Below, piece by piece: positions 16,471-24,473 of a stretch of DNA of 64,000 bases (positions within the stretch are counted from its first letter, which is position 1; each line of letters opens with the position of its first letter). The notes under the pieces are model-generated. The model saw only the letters and a list, made by a program, of their open reading frames with translations. It had not been told where the DNA came from and ran no database searches. The DNA is taken from NCBI GenBank assembly GCA_046483385.1, contig JAWODG010000152.1:1-64000 (forward strand), in the 5' to 3' direction. Origin of the DNA: B1Sed10-231 sp046483385 (GTDB taxonomy: Bacteria > Planctomycetota > Brocadiia > SM23-32). Made by a program: the position numbers and the translations under genes.

Positions 16471-17670
16471 TCAGCCGCCGAGATAGGCGGTCAGGGCGGC
16501 CAGTGCGATGAGGATCAGTACGCCGATAGCGGCGACCACGAAGATGATCCACAGGGCGGAACCCTCATCGCGCGAGGGGCCCGACACGATGGTGCTGTCC
16601 TGCCCCTGGCCGGGTGGCCGGTAGAGGGCGCGGTCGGCGGCGCTGAAGGGCGGCAGGGAGGAGGACCCATCCGGGCCGCCCCCCTCCTCCTCGAGCCCGC
16701 TTCCGTCCACGTCTTCCTCTTCGTCCACTTCCACGGATATGCCGGCACTCAACCGCTCCAGCAGTTTGACCAGCTTCTCGTCGTCCTCGCTGGTCGTGTA
16801 GGTCTCGCGGAAGTCCAGCGCCGTCACTTCATTGCCGGACTGGAGGTTGCGCAGGTCCTCCCGCAGGGTCTGGTAGTCTTGATAGCGGCGCTTGCGGGAC
16901 TTGGCCATCATCTTGCAGATGACCTTGCTGACGGCCGCTGGCAGCTCGCGGCGTACCTTATACGGAGGCACGAGCTGCTCGGTCAGATGCCGGGTCACCA
17001 CGTCCATGGGGTTGTCCCCGATGAACGGCGGGCGGCCCGTGACCAGGTGATAGTAGCTGGCGCCGAGGGAGTAAATGTCGGCGCGCAGGTCCAGTTGGGC
17101 CGGCGAGCGGATCTGCTCCGGGCTCATGTAGTTGGGTGTGCCCACCGTGTGCAGTTCCTGTGTGAGGGCGGCCACGCCCTTGATGGCCAGTTTGGCCAGC
17201 CCGAGGTCCGTCACCCGCACTCGTCCGTTGTTGTCCAGCATGATGTTACTGGGCTTGACGTCACGATGGATGATGTCCTGCTCGGCCGCGTACTGGAGGG
17301 CGTCGGTGGTCTGGAGTACGATGTCGGTGGCGTCGCGCCACGGCATGCCGTCGGAATGCTCCCGCAGTATCTCCATGCAGTTCCGGCCGTCCACGTAGTC
17401 CATCACCATGAAGTGATAGCCGTCATTGACGCCGCAGTCGATGACCCGGACGATGTTGGGGTGGTCCAGACGGGCGGCCATCCGCGCCTCACGCAGGAAA
17501 CGTTCGGCGTACTCCGGCCGGCTTTCGCTGAGGCGCTTGCGCAGAACCTTCACCGCCACCAGCATGCCCAGTCCCTCGTGCTTGGCCAGGAACACCACGG
17601 CCGTCGCACCCTGACCGAGCTGGCGGATGACTTTACACTTGCCGAATTTTCCGGGTAACCCCTGTCCCAT
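16471..17670 (-). CDS. Membrane-anchored Ser/Thr protein kinase (PknB type)
   Basis: 399 residues. The N-terminal kinase domain has the glycine loop LGQGATAVVF (18-27), Lys41 in VAVKVL, the catalytic loop IIHRDVKPSN (Asp137), DLG in place of DFG (155-157) and the activation segment GTPNYMSPEQ. An acidic, low-complexity linker (about 300-370) leads to one C-terminal transmembrane helix (WIIFVVAAIGVLILIALAAL) ending after three residues, so the kinase faces the cytoplasm with almost no external part and no PASTA sensor. Such tail-anchored kinases are common in Planctomycetota. GGAGAA is five bases before the ATG. Confidence 0.93.
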   Translation of the reverse strand: MGQGLPGKFGKCKVIRQLGQGATAVVFLAKHEGLGMLVAVKVLRKRLSESRPEYAERFLREARMAARLDHPNIVRVIDCGVNDGYHFMVMDYVDGRNCMEILREHSDGMPWRDATDIVLQTTDALQYAAEQDIIHRDVKPSNIMLDNNGRVRVTDLGLAKLAIKGVAALTQELHTVGTPNYMSPEQIRSPAQLDLRADIYSLGASYYHLVTGRPPFIGDNPMDVVTRHLTEQLVPPYKVRRELPAAVSKVICKMMAKSRKRRYQDYQTLREDLRNLQSGNEVTALDFRETYTTSEDDEKLVKLLERLSAGISVEVDEEEDVDGSGLEEEGGGPDGSSSLPPFSAADRALYRPPGQGQDSTIVSGPSRDEGSALWIIFVVAAIGVLILIALAALTAYLGG

Positions 17671-17695
17671 CGGCTTCTCCGTTCAGCGCGCCGGT

Positions 17696-17724
17696 ATTAT
17701 AGACAACGTGCCGACCCAAAACAA
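17696..17724 (-). promoter_or_regulatory. Sigma-70 promoter of the Ser/Thr kinase
   Basis: The minus strand carries a perfect -10 TATAAT (17701-17696) and TTGTTT (17724-17719) with a 17-base spacer. Transcription would start about 20 bases before the ATG at 17670, just leaving room for the ribosome site. Confidence 0.55.
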
Positions 17725-17748
17725 ACCACCGTCCGGCCGTCCGGCGCG

Positions 17749-17777
17749 TTGACCGGTCCCGGCTTTTCTGGTACTTT
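17749..17777 (+). promoter_or_regulatory. Possible promoter of the secreted protein at 17835
   Basis: TTGACC (5 of 6), a 17-base spacer and TACTTT (3 of 6), 57 bases before the ATG. It is divergent from the kinase promoter, 25 bases away. Confidence 0.35.
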
Positions 17778-17834
17778 CGACGTAGTCTGCGCGCAATCGC
17801 GCACGGGGGTAATACTCATGCGAGGGAAAAGAGG

Positions 17835-19628
17835 ATGAAAAAACTGGTGGCCGCGTTCCTGATCCTTGCTCTGTCGACCGCAAACGCCCTGGGCCAACCG
17901 GCGTGGGACAAAGTGCCCGAGGACGTGACGGCCGCCGTCGAAGTGCGGGACATGCACAGTCTGGGCCCGCGTCTGCAGCAGGCCGTCATGCGGATAAGCC
18001 CGATGTTCATGATTCCGCCGCCCGGGCCAACGGTCACTTCGCAGGCGTTGAAGACCCACAACTACGTCAGCGTGGACCTGGAGGCGCCCTTCCGCATCAT
18101 CGTGCTGGCGCCGCCCCTCCATGAGACGCCGGTCACCCTCTACAGGGTCAACGACCCGGCTCTCTACATCGACAGCCTGTTCCAGAACATAGAACAGGAG
18201 AAGGTCGAGGACGGCATACACCATCTGCGAGAGCAGAGGGAGTCATACGACCCCACCATGGACTCGCCGGGCGAGGGCCGGCCGCTCTACATCGGGTTCG
18301 CCGGGCAGACGGCGGCGATGGGCCGGAAGCTGGAGGCCGTGCGCACGGCGGTAACCATGCTCAAGGAAGGCAACCTGCCGGCCGAGCCCCTGTTCGAGGC
18401 GGACGCCGGGGCTATGGTACGGCTGGGAAAGTTGATGCAAAGGCTGGAAGAGACCGGACAGGACCCTTTCGCGGGCTTTCGAGCGGCCATGGCGCAGATG
18501 CCGCTCCAGAACCCCCGGCAACGGGCCGCCATGGAGACCAACATCCGGATGGTCGAAGCTTTCGTTGACCAGACCGAGGCCCTGTCCGCGGAGTGCGTGC
18601 TACAGGAGTCAGCATTGGTGAGCACCTTCGCTTTGAAACCCGTGGCCGGCGGCGGCATCGAACGGTTTCTGGCTGAGATACCAGGGGGCAACCCGGGCCT
18701 GATGAAACACCTGCCCGGCGGCGCTATCGTGGCCTTTGATATGCGCATGGGCGGAATGGAGGTTTTCATGGACTGGATGCTCGACCAGTGGCGGGCCAAC
18801 CTGGGCGAGGAGGCCGAGGGCAACGAGCCGCTCCAGCGGATGGTCGACGCGATGGAGAGCTGGGCGAGCGTGCAGGCGGGCGGGTTCGCCGTTGCCCTCT
18901 ACGGAGAGCGGGGCGCGCCCGTGACCGCCGCGGAGGTGTTCGCGGTGGACGACCCCGAGAAGGCTCAGGCCGCCATCGACAACGTCATGGGGAGCATGGA
19001 TGCTCTGGCCGAGATGGGAGCCCAGCCGGGCTTCCGGTTCTCGACGGAGGAGATTCCGGACGTGCCCTCCCACGGCGGGCGGGACATCTCCGGCTGGCGG
19101 ATGCACTACCAGTTCGAGGCGGCCGCCGGCCTGCCGCCCAACGTGGTCCAGATGCAGCGGGCATCCATTGAAACCATGTGGGGCGGCGAACCAACCACCT
19201 ACACGGCCTCGGCCGACAACCGTCTGCTGCTGACGATGGGCGGCGAAGCTCTGGAGCGTCTGAAGACAATGATAGACGGTCCTTCCGAACCCCTTTCCGA
19301 ATCGGGCGTCCTGGCCGAGGCACTCGCCGACATGCCCGACGGGGCCGTGGCGGAAGGATTCATCGTGCCGGGTCGGTTCGCGGACTGGTACGTGGGCGTG
19401 ATGGACTCGATGATGCAGCCGATGGGCTTCCCTCTGCCCCTCGCCAACATGCGGTTCGCGCCGGGTCCGCCCGTCGGCTTCGCCGTTTACGTGGACGAGG
19501 CCCACGTGGTCCGCAACCGGGTGCGCCTGCCGTTCGGCTCTCTCACCGTTCTGGTGCAGGGCGTCATGACGGGCATGCAGCAGCCGCAGACTCGGCCGGC
19601 ACCTTCCGAACAGGGACCGACCGAATAG
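17835..19628 (+). CDS. Exported protein of unknown function, Met/Ala-rich
   Basis: 597 residues. MKKLVAAFLILALSTANALG is a clear signal peptide with cleavage likely near ALG/QP, so the protein is periplasmic or secreted. The mature part starts with DKVPEDVTAAVEVRDM and has repeated segments of the form GGAIVAFDMRM, ADNRLLLTMGG and VAEGFIVPGRFADW, resembling the repeated beta-alpha units of large uncharacterised planctomycete secreted proteins. No catalytic motif or membrane helix is visible. GAGGG/AGAGG lies upstream of the ATG. It is monocistronic. I cannot assign a function. Confidence 0.8.
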   Translation: MKKLVAAFLILALSTANALGQPAWDKVPEDVTAAVEVRDMHSLGPRLQQAVMRISPMFMIPPPGPTVTSQALKTHNYVSVDLEAPFRIIVLAPPLHETPVTLYRVNDPALYIDSLFQNIEQEKVEDGIHHLREQRESYDPTMDSPGEGRPLYIGFAGQTAAMGRKLEAVRTAVTMLKEGNLPAEPLFEADAGAMVRLGKLMQRLEETGQDPFAGFRAAMAQMPLQNPRQRAAMETNIRMVEAFVDQTEALSAECVLQESALVSTFALKPVAGGGIERFLAEIPGGNPGLMKHLPGGAIVAFDMRMGGMEVFMDWMLDQWRANLGEEAEGNEPLQRMVDAMESWASVQAGGFAVALYGERGAPVTAAEVFAVDDPEKAQAAIDNVMGSMDALAEMGAQPGFRFSTEEIPDVPSHGGRDISGWRMHYQFEAAAGLPPNVVQMQRASIETMWGGEPTTYTASADNRLLLTMGGEALERLKTMIDGPSEPLSESGVLAEALADMPDGAVAEGFIVPGRFADWYVGVMDSMMQPMGFPLPLANMRFAPGPPVGFAVYVDEAHVVRNRVRLPFGSLTVLVQGVMTGMQQPQTRPAPSEQGPTE

Positions 19629-19743
19629 ACGGCCAAAGCGTCGCCGTGGGCGTCCCGCCGACCCGGGTCCGGGTCGGACGGCCCTACCCGCCCGCCGAAG
19701 CGGTCAACTATGACCCACAACCGGGGGCCGGCCCTGCTCGCCC

Positions 19744-19923
19744 CTACACCTCGCGCGAGCGCAGCGCGTCCACCAGCTCTTCCACCCGCTGGGCCAGATT
19801 CTCGTGGGCACGCATCAAGCGCCACGCGGCCACGAGGAAGATTATCCAGCCGACGACGACCCCGCCCATCATGACCAGCCAGACGAGCAGAAAAACAACC
19901 CCTCCCGCCATCTCTCCACGCAT
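19744..19923 (-). CDS. 59-residue membrane protein with cytoplasmic helical tail
   Basis: A small gene in the gap between 19628 and 20144. It opens MRGEMAGGVVF, has one long hydrophobic segment (residues 8-33, with VVFLLVWLVMMGG and VVVGWIIFLVAAW), then WRLMRAHENLAQRVEELVDAL and stops at 59 residues. GGGAGGG sits four bases before the ATG, stronger than that of most genes here. The amphipathic, coiled-coil-like tail after Arg35 should be cytoplasmic. Single-helix proteins with an A-W-R-x-M-x-A-H-E junction occur in several phyla without known function. The strong ribosome site, stop position and ordered topology argue that it is real. Confidence 0.65.
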   Translation of the reverse strand: MRGEMAGGVVFLLVWLVMMGGVVVGWIIFLVAAWRLMRAHENLAQRVEELVDALRSREV

Positions 19924-20039
19924 GAGTCCCTCCCGGGAAAGAGTAGTGCTTCATGTGATGCCGCGGACGCTGCCCGTGAAGCGCGGCCACCGCCCAGCAC
20001 GGTGCGGAAATACGGACCCGCCCGTCAAGGCGCGTATAT

Positions 20040-20068
20040 TTGCAAACAAGTTGCGTTTTCGGTAATAT
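20040..20068 (+). promoter_or_regulatory. znuACB promoter with overlapping dyad
   Basis: TTGCAA (20040-20045), a 17-base spacer and TAATAT (20063-20068), 75 bases before znuA. A dyad GCAA-ACAAG-TTGC (20042-20054) covers the -35 and spacer. A zinc-uptake operon is normally repressed by a Fur-family Zur protein, so this is the obvious place for an operator, but the sequence does not match the classical Zur box. Confidence 0.45.
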
Positions 20069-20143
20069 CCGGGGCTATGCGGTGAGCGTCCGGTTGACCG
20101 GACGCGCGGGGCACCATTGACTCGCCACACAGGAGACGTCCAG

Positions 20144-21115
20144 ATGCGAATGCGGGCGCGGGTGCAAACGACTGTTCTGGCCGGAGCGCTGCTGTGTCTG
20201 CTGCTGGTGGCGGGCTGCGGCGGTGAAGAAACGGGCGGCACCGGCGCGCCCGAGCGGGCGGCCGAGGTGCGGGCCTTCGTCAGCATCCCGCCCCAGGCGC
20301 AGTTCGTCGAACGGGTGGGGGGCGACCACGTGCAGGTGGGCATCCTGGTGAAGCCCGGTCACAGCCCGCACACCTACGAACCGACGCCCCGCCAGATGAC
20401 GGAACTGGCGGAAGCGGGCGTGTACTTCCTCATCGGCGTGCCCTTCGAGGACATCCTGAAGGAACGCATCCGCAGCGCCAACCCGGACATGGCGATGGTG
20501 GACACCGGGCGCGGCATCGAACTGCGGGAGATGGAGACGCACCACACCCATGGCAAAGCGGAGGAGCACGAACACGAGGAGCAAGAACACGAGGAGCACA
20601 AACACGGGGAGCACGATGATCACGAAGGCCGCAAGGACCCCCACGTCTGGCTGGACCCCGCCAACGTGGGCGTGATGGCGGGGCACATAGCGGAGGCGCT
20701 CGTCGAGCAGGACCCCGAGCACGAGGCCGACTACAGGGCCAACCTGGAGGAGTTCCGGGCAGAGCTGGACCGCCTCGACGCGCGAATACGGGAAAGTCTG
20801 GAGGGCCTCGAGCAGCGGGAGATACTGGTCTTCCACCCGGCGTTCGGCTACTTCACCGACGCCTACGGGCTCGAACAGGTGCCCATCGAAATCGAGGGGA
20901 AGGAGCCGGGCGCGAAGGCGCTGTCCGAGCTTATCTCCTTTGCGAAGCAACGGGGGATAAAGGTCGTGTTCGTGCAGAAACAGTTCAGCAGCAAAACCGC
21001 GCAGGTCGTGGCGCGGGAAATCGACGGGCAGGTGGTGCCTCTCGACCCGCTGGCCCGCGACTACGTGGGCACGATGGAGGACATCGCCGAGGCATTCGCG
21101 GAGGCGCTGCGATGA
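20144..21115 (+). CDS. znuA: Zinc ABC transporter substrate-binding lipoprotein
   Basis: 323 residues. The lipobox LLVAGC puts the lipidated Cys at residue 25. The cluster A-I fold follows: FVSIPPQAQFVERVGG, PGHSPHTYEPTPRQM (His ligand), a His/Glu-rich acidic loop of about 40 residues (HEHEEQEHEEHKHGEHDDHE) and DPHVWLDP with the second His ligand, then FHPAFGYFTDAYG. The His-rich loop is diagnostic of zinc rather than manganese binders. The start follows AGGAG by eight bases; an upstream in-frame ATG (20117) precedes that site and would spoil the signal peptide. It overlaps znuC by four bases. Confidence 0.93.
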   Translation: MRMRARVQTTVLAGALLCLLLVAGCGGEETGGTGAPERAAEVRAFVSIPPQAQFVERVGGDHVQVGILVKPGHSPHTYEPTPRQMTELAEAGVYFLIGVPFEDILKERIRSANPDMAMVDTGRGIELREMETHHTHGKAEEHEHEEQEHEEHKHGEHDDHEGRKDPHVWLDPANVGVMAGHIAEALVEQDPEHEADYRANLEEFRAELDRLDARIRESLEGLEQREILVFHPAFGYFTDAYGLEQVPIEIEGKEPGAKALSELISFAKQRGIKVVFVQKQFSSKTAQVVAREIDGQVVPLDPLARDYVGTMEDIAEAFAEALR

Positions 21116-21867
21116 GTGACGAGACGCCGGCCGTCGCGTTGCGCGATGTGAGCTTCAGCTATGACGGGGCGCTCGTGCTGGAGCGTGTGTCACTGGAGGT
21201 GCCGGAGGGGGACTTCCTGGGCATCATCGGCCCCAACGGGGGCGGCAAAACGACGCTCCTGCGGCTTGTGCTGGGGCTGAACCGACCGAACTCCGGGGAG
21301 GTGCGCGTCTTCGGGCGGCCCCCTCAGCAGGTGCGCCGGCAGATGGGATACGTGCCCCAGAAACCGAACCTCGACCCCGACTTCCCCATCTCCGTGGAGG
21401 AGGTCGTGCTGATGGGACGGCTGGGACAGTCCCGCCTGGTGTGGCGTTACCGGGCGGAAGACCGCGAGGCGGCCCGGCAGGCGATGGAGGATGTCGAGAT
21501 ACAGCCCCTCCGCAAGCAGCTTTTCGGCAAACTTTCGGGGGGCCAGCAGCGCCGCGCCCTCATCGCCCGCGCCCTGGCCACCCGTCCGCGACTGCTGCTG
21601 CTGGACGAGCCCACCGTCGGGGTGGATCACCGCGTCGAGCACGAGATCTACTCCCTGCTGGACCGGCTGAACGAACAGATGACCATCGTGCTGGTCTCCC
21701 ACGACGTCGGCTGCGTCACCGAGCACGTCAACCGCCTGGCCTGCGTGCACCAGCGCGTGTTCTGCCACGAAGCGGACGAGATTACCGGCGAGGTCATCGA
21801 GGCCATATATCGCGGCCCGGCGGAGATGACCCGCCACCACCCCGAGGAGCAGGAAGGGGGCGACTGA
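21112..21867 (+). CDS. znuC: Zinc ABC transporter ATP-binding protein
   Basis: 251 residues with Walker A GPNGGGKTT (40-48), Q-loop in GYVPQKP, signature LSGGQQRR, Walker B LLLLDEPT and switch His in VSHD. It powers import of zinc delivered by ZnuA through the ZnuB channel. Its ATG overlaps the znuA stop (ATGA) and its stop abuts the GTG of znuB, so the three genes are translationally coupled. The C-terminus (HHPEEQEGGD) is short. Confidence 0.95.
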   Translation: MSDETPAVALRDVSFSYDGALVLERVSLEVPEGDFLGIIGPNGGGKTTLLRLVLGLNRPNSGEVRVFGRPPQQVRRQMGYVPQKPNLDPDFPISVEEVVLMGRLGQSRLVWRYRAEDREAARQAMEDVEIQPLRKQLFGKLSGGQQRRALIARALATRPRLLLLDEPTVGVDHRVEHEIYSLLDRLNEQMTIVLVSHDVGCVTEHVNRLACVHQRVFCHEADEITGEVIEAIYRGPAEMTRHHPEEQEGGD

Positions 21868-22722
21868 GTGGCTGGATTCCTCCACGCGTTGCAGACCCAG
21901 ACCTTCATGCAGAACGCGGTCATCGTGGGCCTGCTGGCCAGCGCCGCCTGCGCCATGGTGGGCACCTACGTGGTGGTCAAGCGCATCACCTTCATCAGCG
22001 GGGGCATAGCGCACGCGGTCCTGGGCGGCATGGGTGTGGCCTATTTCCTCAATCGGGACCCGCTGGCCGGGGCGCTGGTGGCCTCCATCGTGGCCGCCCT
22101 CATCATCGGAATAGTCAGCCTGCGCGCCCGTCAGCGGGAGGACACCATCATCGGCGCCCTCTGGGCGGTGGGCATGGCCGTCGGCATCGTGTTCATGCAC
22201 AAGACCGAGGGATACCAGGTGGACCTGATGAACTACCTGTTCGGCAACATCCTGTTGGTCACGCGCGGCGATGTCTTTCTGACCCTGGCCCTGGACGTCG
22301 GCATTCTGGGGGCGGTGCTGCTGTTCTACAAAAGGTTCCTGGGCATCTGCTTCGACGAGGAGTTCACCCGCATTCAGGGGGTGCAGGTGGACGTATTCTA
22401 CCTGCTGCTCCTCTGCCTCATTGCGCTGACGGTCGTCATCCTGGTGCAGGTGGTGGGCATAATACTGGTGATAGCGCTGCTGACACTGCCCGCCGCGACC
22501 GCAGGACATTACGGCCGCAGCCTCAAGCAGATGATGGTCATCGCGCTGGTGGTGGGGGCGGCGTGCACCACCGGCGGGCTGGCCCTCTCCTATCCCTACG
22601 ACCTGCCGTCGGGGGCCACCATTGTGCTGATTGCCGGGGGCGTTTACTTGGCCTCGACGGTGCTGAACGGGGTTCTGCGCCGGGGGGCGAGCGCCGCCGG
22701 GAAGGCGCGTGAGCGGGAATGA
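21868..22722 (+). CDS. znuB: Zinc ABC transporter permease
   Basis: 284 residues, about eight hydrophobic helices. FISGGIAHAVLGGMGVAYF and ALLTLPAATAGHYGRS are hallmarks of the ABC-3 family (ZnuB/MntB), which forms the channel with ZnuC. The start is GTG, directly after the znuC TGA with no intervening base; AGGGGGCGA lies just upstream inside znuC. It is the last gene of the operon; no zinc-responsive regulator follows. Confidence 0.93.
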   Translation: MAGFLHALQTQTFMQNAVIVGLLASAACAMVGTYVVVKRITFISGGIAHAVLGGMGVAYFLNRDPLAGALVASIVAALIIGIVSLRARQREDTIIGALWAVGMAVGIVFMHKTEGYQVDLMNYLFGNILLVTRGDVFLTLALDVGILGAVLLFYKRFLGICFDEEFTRIQGVQVDVFYLLLLCLIALTVVILVQVVGIILVIALLTLPAATAGHYGRSLKQMMVIALVVGAACTTGGLALSYPYDLPSGATIVLIAGGVYLASTVLNGVLRRGASAAGKARERE

Positions 22723-22738
22723 GGCGGTTCACGGTAAG

Positions 22739-22768
22739 TTGAAACAGCCGTCTCAGCCGCCTTAGACT
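22739..22768 (+). promoter_or_regulatory. Possible promoter of the DUF389 gene
   Basis: TTGAAA (22739-22744), an 18-base spacer and TAGACT (22763-22768), 39 bases before the ATG at 22807. This suggests the DUF389 gene is not simply the fourth gene of the zinc operon. Confidence 0.4.
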
Positions 22769-22806
22769 ACCCGCAAGTTCCGGCAGGTTCCCCCGGGGAG
22801 AAACCG

Positions 22807-23871
22807 ATGGCGCTCCGCCTCATCGAGATGGTCTGTCCCGAGGAGAAGCGGGAAGAGGTCGAACAACTGGTCCGCGAGCACGAGCCCCAGGGGCTCTGGC
22901 ACGACCGGTTGATGGACGACCAGGTCATCGTGAAAATCCTCATGCCGGCCACACGCGCCGAGGCCCTGCTGGACCACCTGGAGAGCAACTACGGCGGCAT
23001 GGAGGGCTTCCGCATCCTGCTGCTGCCCGTGCAGGCCGCCCTCCCCCGCCCCGAGGAACCGGAGGAGCCGGCCGGCGAGGCGCCGTTCCAGGAATCGCCC
23101 AAGCCCCTGCCCACCCGAATCAGCCGCCAGGAGCTGTACGCCGAAGTCTCCGCCTCCGCCGAATCCAGCCGGGTCTTCTACGTCATGATCGCCCTCTCCA
23201 GCGTGGTCGCGGCCATCGGTTTGTGGCGGGACAACGTGGCCGTCATCATTGGCGCCATGGTCATCGCCCCGCTGCTCGGCCCCAACATGGCCATGGCCTT
23301 CGCCACCACTCTGGGGGACGGCAAGCTGGGCCGCCGGGCCTTCAGGACCAGCGTCACGGGCATCGGGCTGGCACTCGCCCTGTCCGTGCTCATCGGCCTG
23401 ATACTGAGTGTGAGCCCCGGCATCGCAGGGGTCGCGGCGCCGGAGATGGCGGACTCGGAACTGCTCATCCGCGCCCGGGTGTCGCTGGCGGACGTGGTGC
23501 TGGCCCTCTGCGCGGGCAGCGCGGGGGCGCTGGCGTTCACCACGGGCATACCCACGGCCCTGGTCGGCGTCATGGTGGCCGTGGCGCTGCTGCCGCCGCT
23601 GGTAGCCCTCGGCCTGCTTACGGGCGCGGGGGAATGGGAGCTGGCGACGGGCGCTCTCCTGCTGTTCGTGACCAACGTCATCTGCGTGAACCTGGCCGGC
23701 GTGGCCACCTTCCTGGGCCACGGCATCCGGCCGCGGACCTGGTGGGAGACCGATAGGGCACGCAAGGCGTCCCGCGGCGCGCTGCTGGTCTGGATACTTC
23801 TGCTCGCGGCACTCGTGGCCGCCATTCTGCTGGCGCAGGGGCACGTGGCCGAACCGTCCGGGGTGCCCTGA
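22807..23871 (+). CDS. DUF389 family membrane protein
   Basis: 354 residues. The soluble N-terminal part (MALRLIEMVCPEEKREEVEQ) has a ferredoxin-like pattern; the membrane part begins about residue 120 with FYVMIALSSVVAAIGLWRDN, VAVIIGAMVIAPLLGPNM and GIPTALVGVMVAVALLPPLV, the signatures of the DUF389 (TIGR00341-type) family. The A-L-L-P-P-L-V and A-P-L-L-G-P repeats resemble pseudo-symmetric transporter halves. The function of the family is not established. Pro-rich residues 80-100 link the two domains. It lies 29 bases upstream of lemA and may be co-transcribed with it. Confidence 0.88.
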   Translation: MALRLIEMVCPEEKREEVEQLVREHEPQGLWHDRLMDDQVIVKILMPATRAEALLDHLESNYGGMEGFRILLLPVQAALPRPEEPEEPAGEAPFQESPKPLPTRISRQELYAEVSASAESSRVFYVMIALSSVVAAIGLWRDNVAVIIGAMVIAPLLGPNMAMAFATTLGDGKLGRRAFRTSVTGIGLALALSVLIGLILSVSPGIAGVAAPEMADSELLIRARVSLADVVLALCAGSAGALAFTTGIPTALVGVMVAVALLPPLVALGLLTGAGEWELATGALLLFVTNVICVNLAGVATFLGHGIRPRTWWETDRARKASRGALLVWILLLAALVAAILLAQGHVAEPSGVP

Positions 23872-23900
23872 CGGATCCACCCCGCTAATCGGAGGGATTC

Positions 23901-24473
23901 ATGCCGATCGTCGTGCTCATCGTGGTCGGGCTCCTGGCGCTCTGGGGAATCGTCACCTACAACCGTCTGGTCCGGTGGCGCAACCGCACGCGCGAGGCGT
24001 GGAGCGGCATCGACGTGCAGCTCAAGCGGCGCTACGACCTCATCCCACCCCTGGCGGAAGCGGTGCAGGAATACAGCGAACACGAGCGCGAGTTGATGCC
24101 GGAGATCGCGCGCCGCCGGGCGCAGGCCGTCGGCGCCGTGGGTCCGATTGAGCAGGCCGACGCCGAGAACGCCCTCTCCAGCGGCCTTCGGGCCGTCTTC
24201 GCCGTGGCGGAGGCATACCCCGACCTGAAGGCCAGCGAGAACTTCCTGGACCTGCAGCGCAACCTCACCGAGGTGGAGGACCAGATCCAGCTCGCCCGAC
24301 GCTACTACAACGGGAGCGTCCGGCACTACAATAACCTTGTCCTGTCCTTCCCTTCGCTGCTGGTGGCACGGCTCGGCGGCTTCCGGCCGGCCGAGTTCTT
24401 CGAGATAGAGCTGGCCACCGAGCGAAGAGCACCGGAGGTGGAAATGACCCCTGACCGGAGCAACGAGGAATGA
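23901..24473 (+). CDS. lemA: LemA family protein
   Basis: 190 residues. An N-terminal membrane anchor (VVLIVVGLLALWGIVTYNRLV) is followed by REAWSGIDVQLKRRYDLIPPL, and later AYPDLKASENFLDLQRNLTEVEDQI and ARRYYNGSVRHYNNLVLSFPS, all strongly conserved in LemA proteins. The bulk is a helical bundle outside the membrane. GGAGG is seven bases before the ATG. It overlaps the next gene by four bases, and LemA/DUF2207 pairs are common in bacteria, so the two proteins may act together in the envelope; the biochemical role is unknown. Confidence 0.93.
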   Translation: MPIVVLIVVGLLALWGIVTYNRLVRWRNRTREAWSGIDVQLKRRYDLIPPLAEAVQEYSEHERELMPEIARRRAQAVGAVGPIEQADAENALSSGLRAVFAVAEAYPDLKASENFLDLQRNLTEVEDQIQLARRYYNGSVRHYNNLVLSFPSLLVARLGGFRPAEFFEIELATERRAPEVEMTPDRSNEE

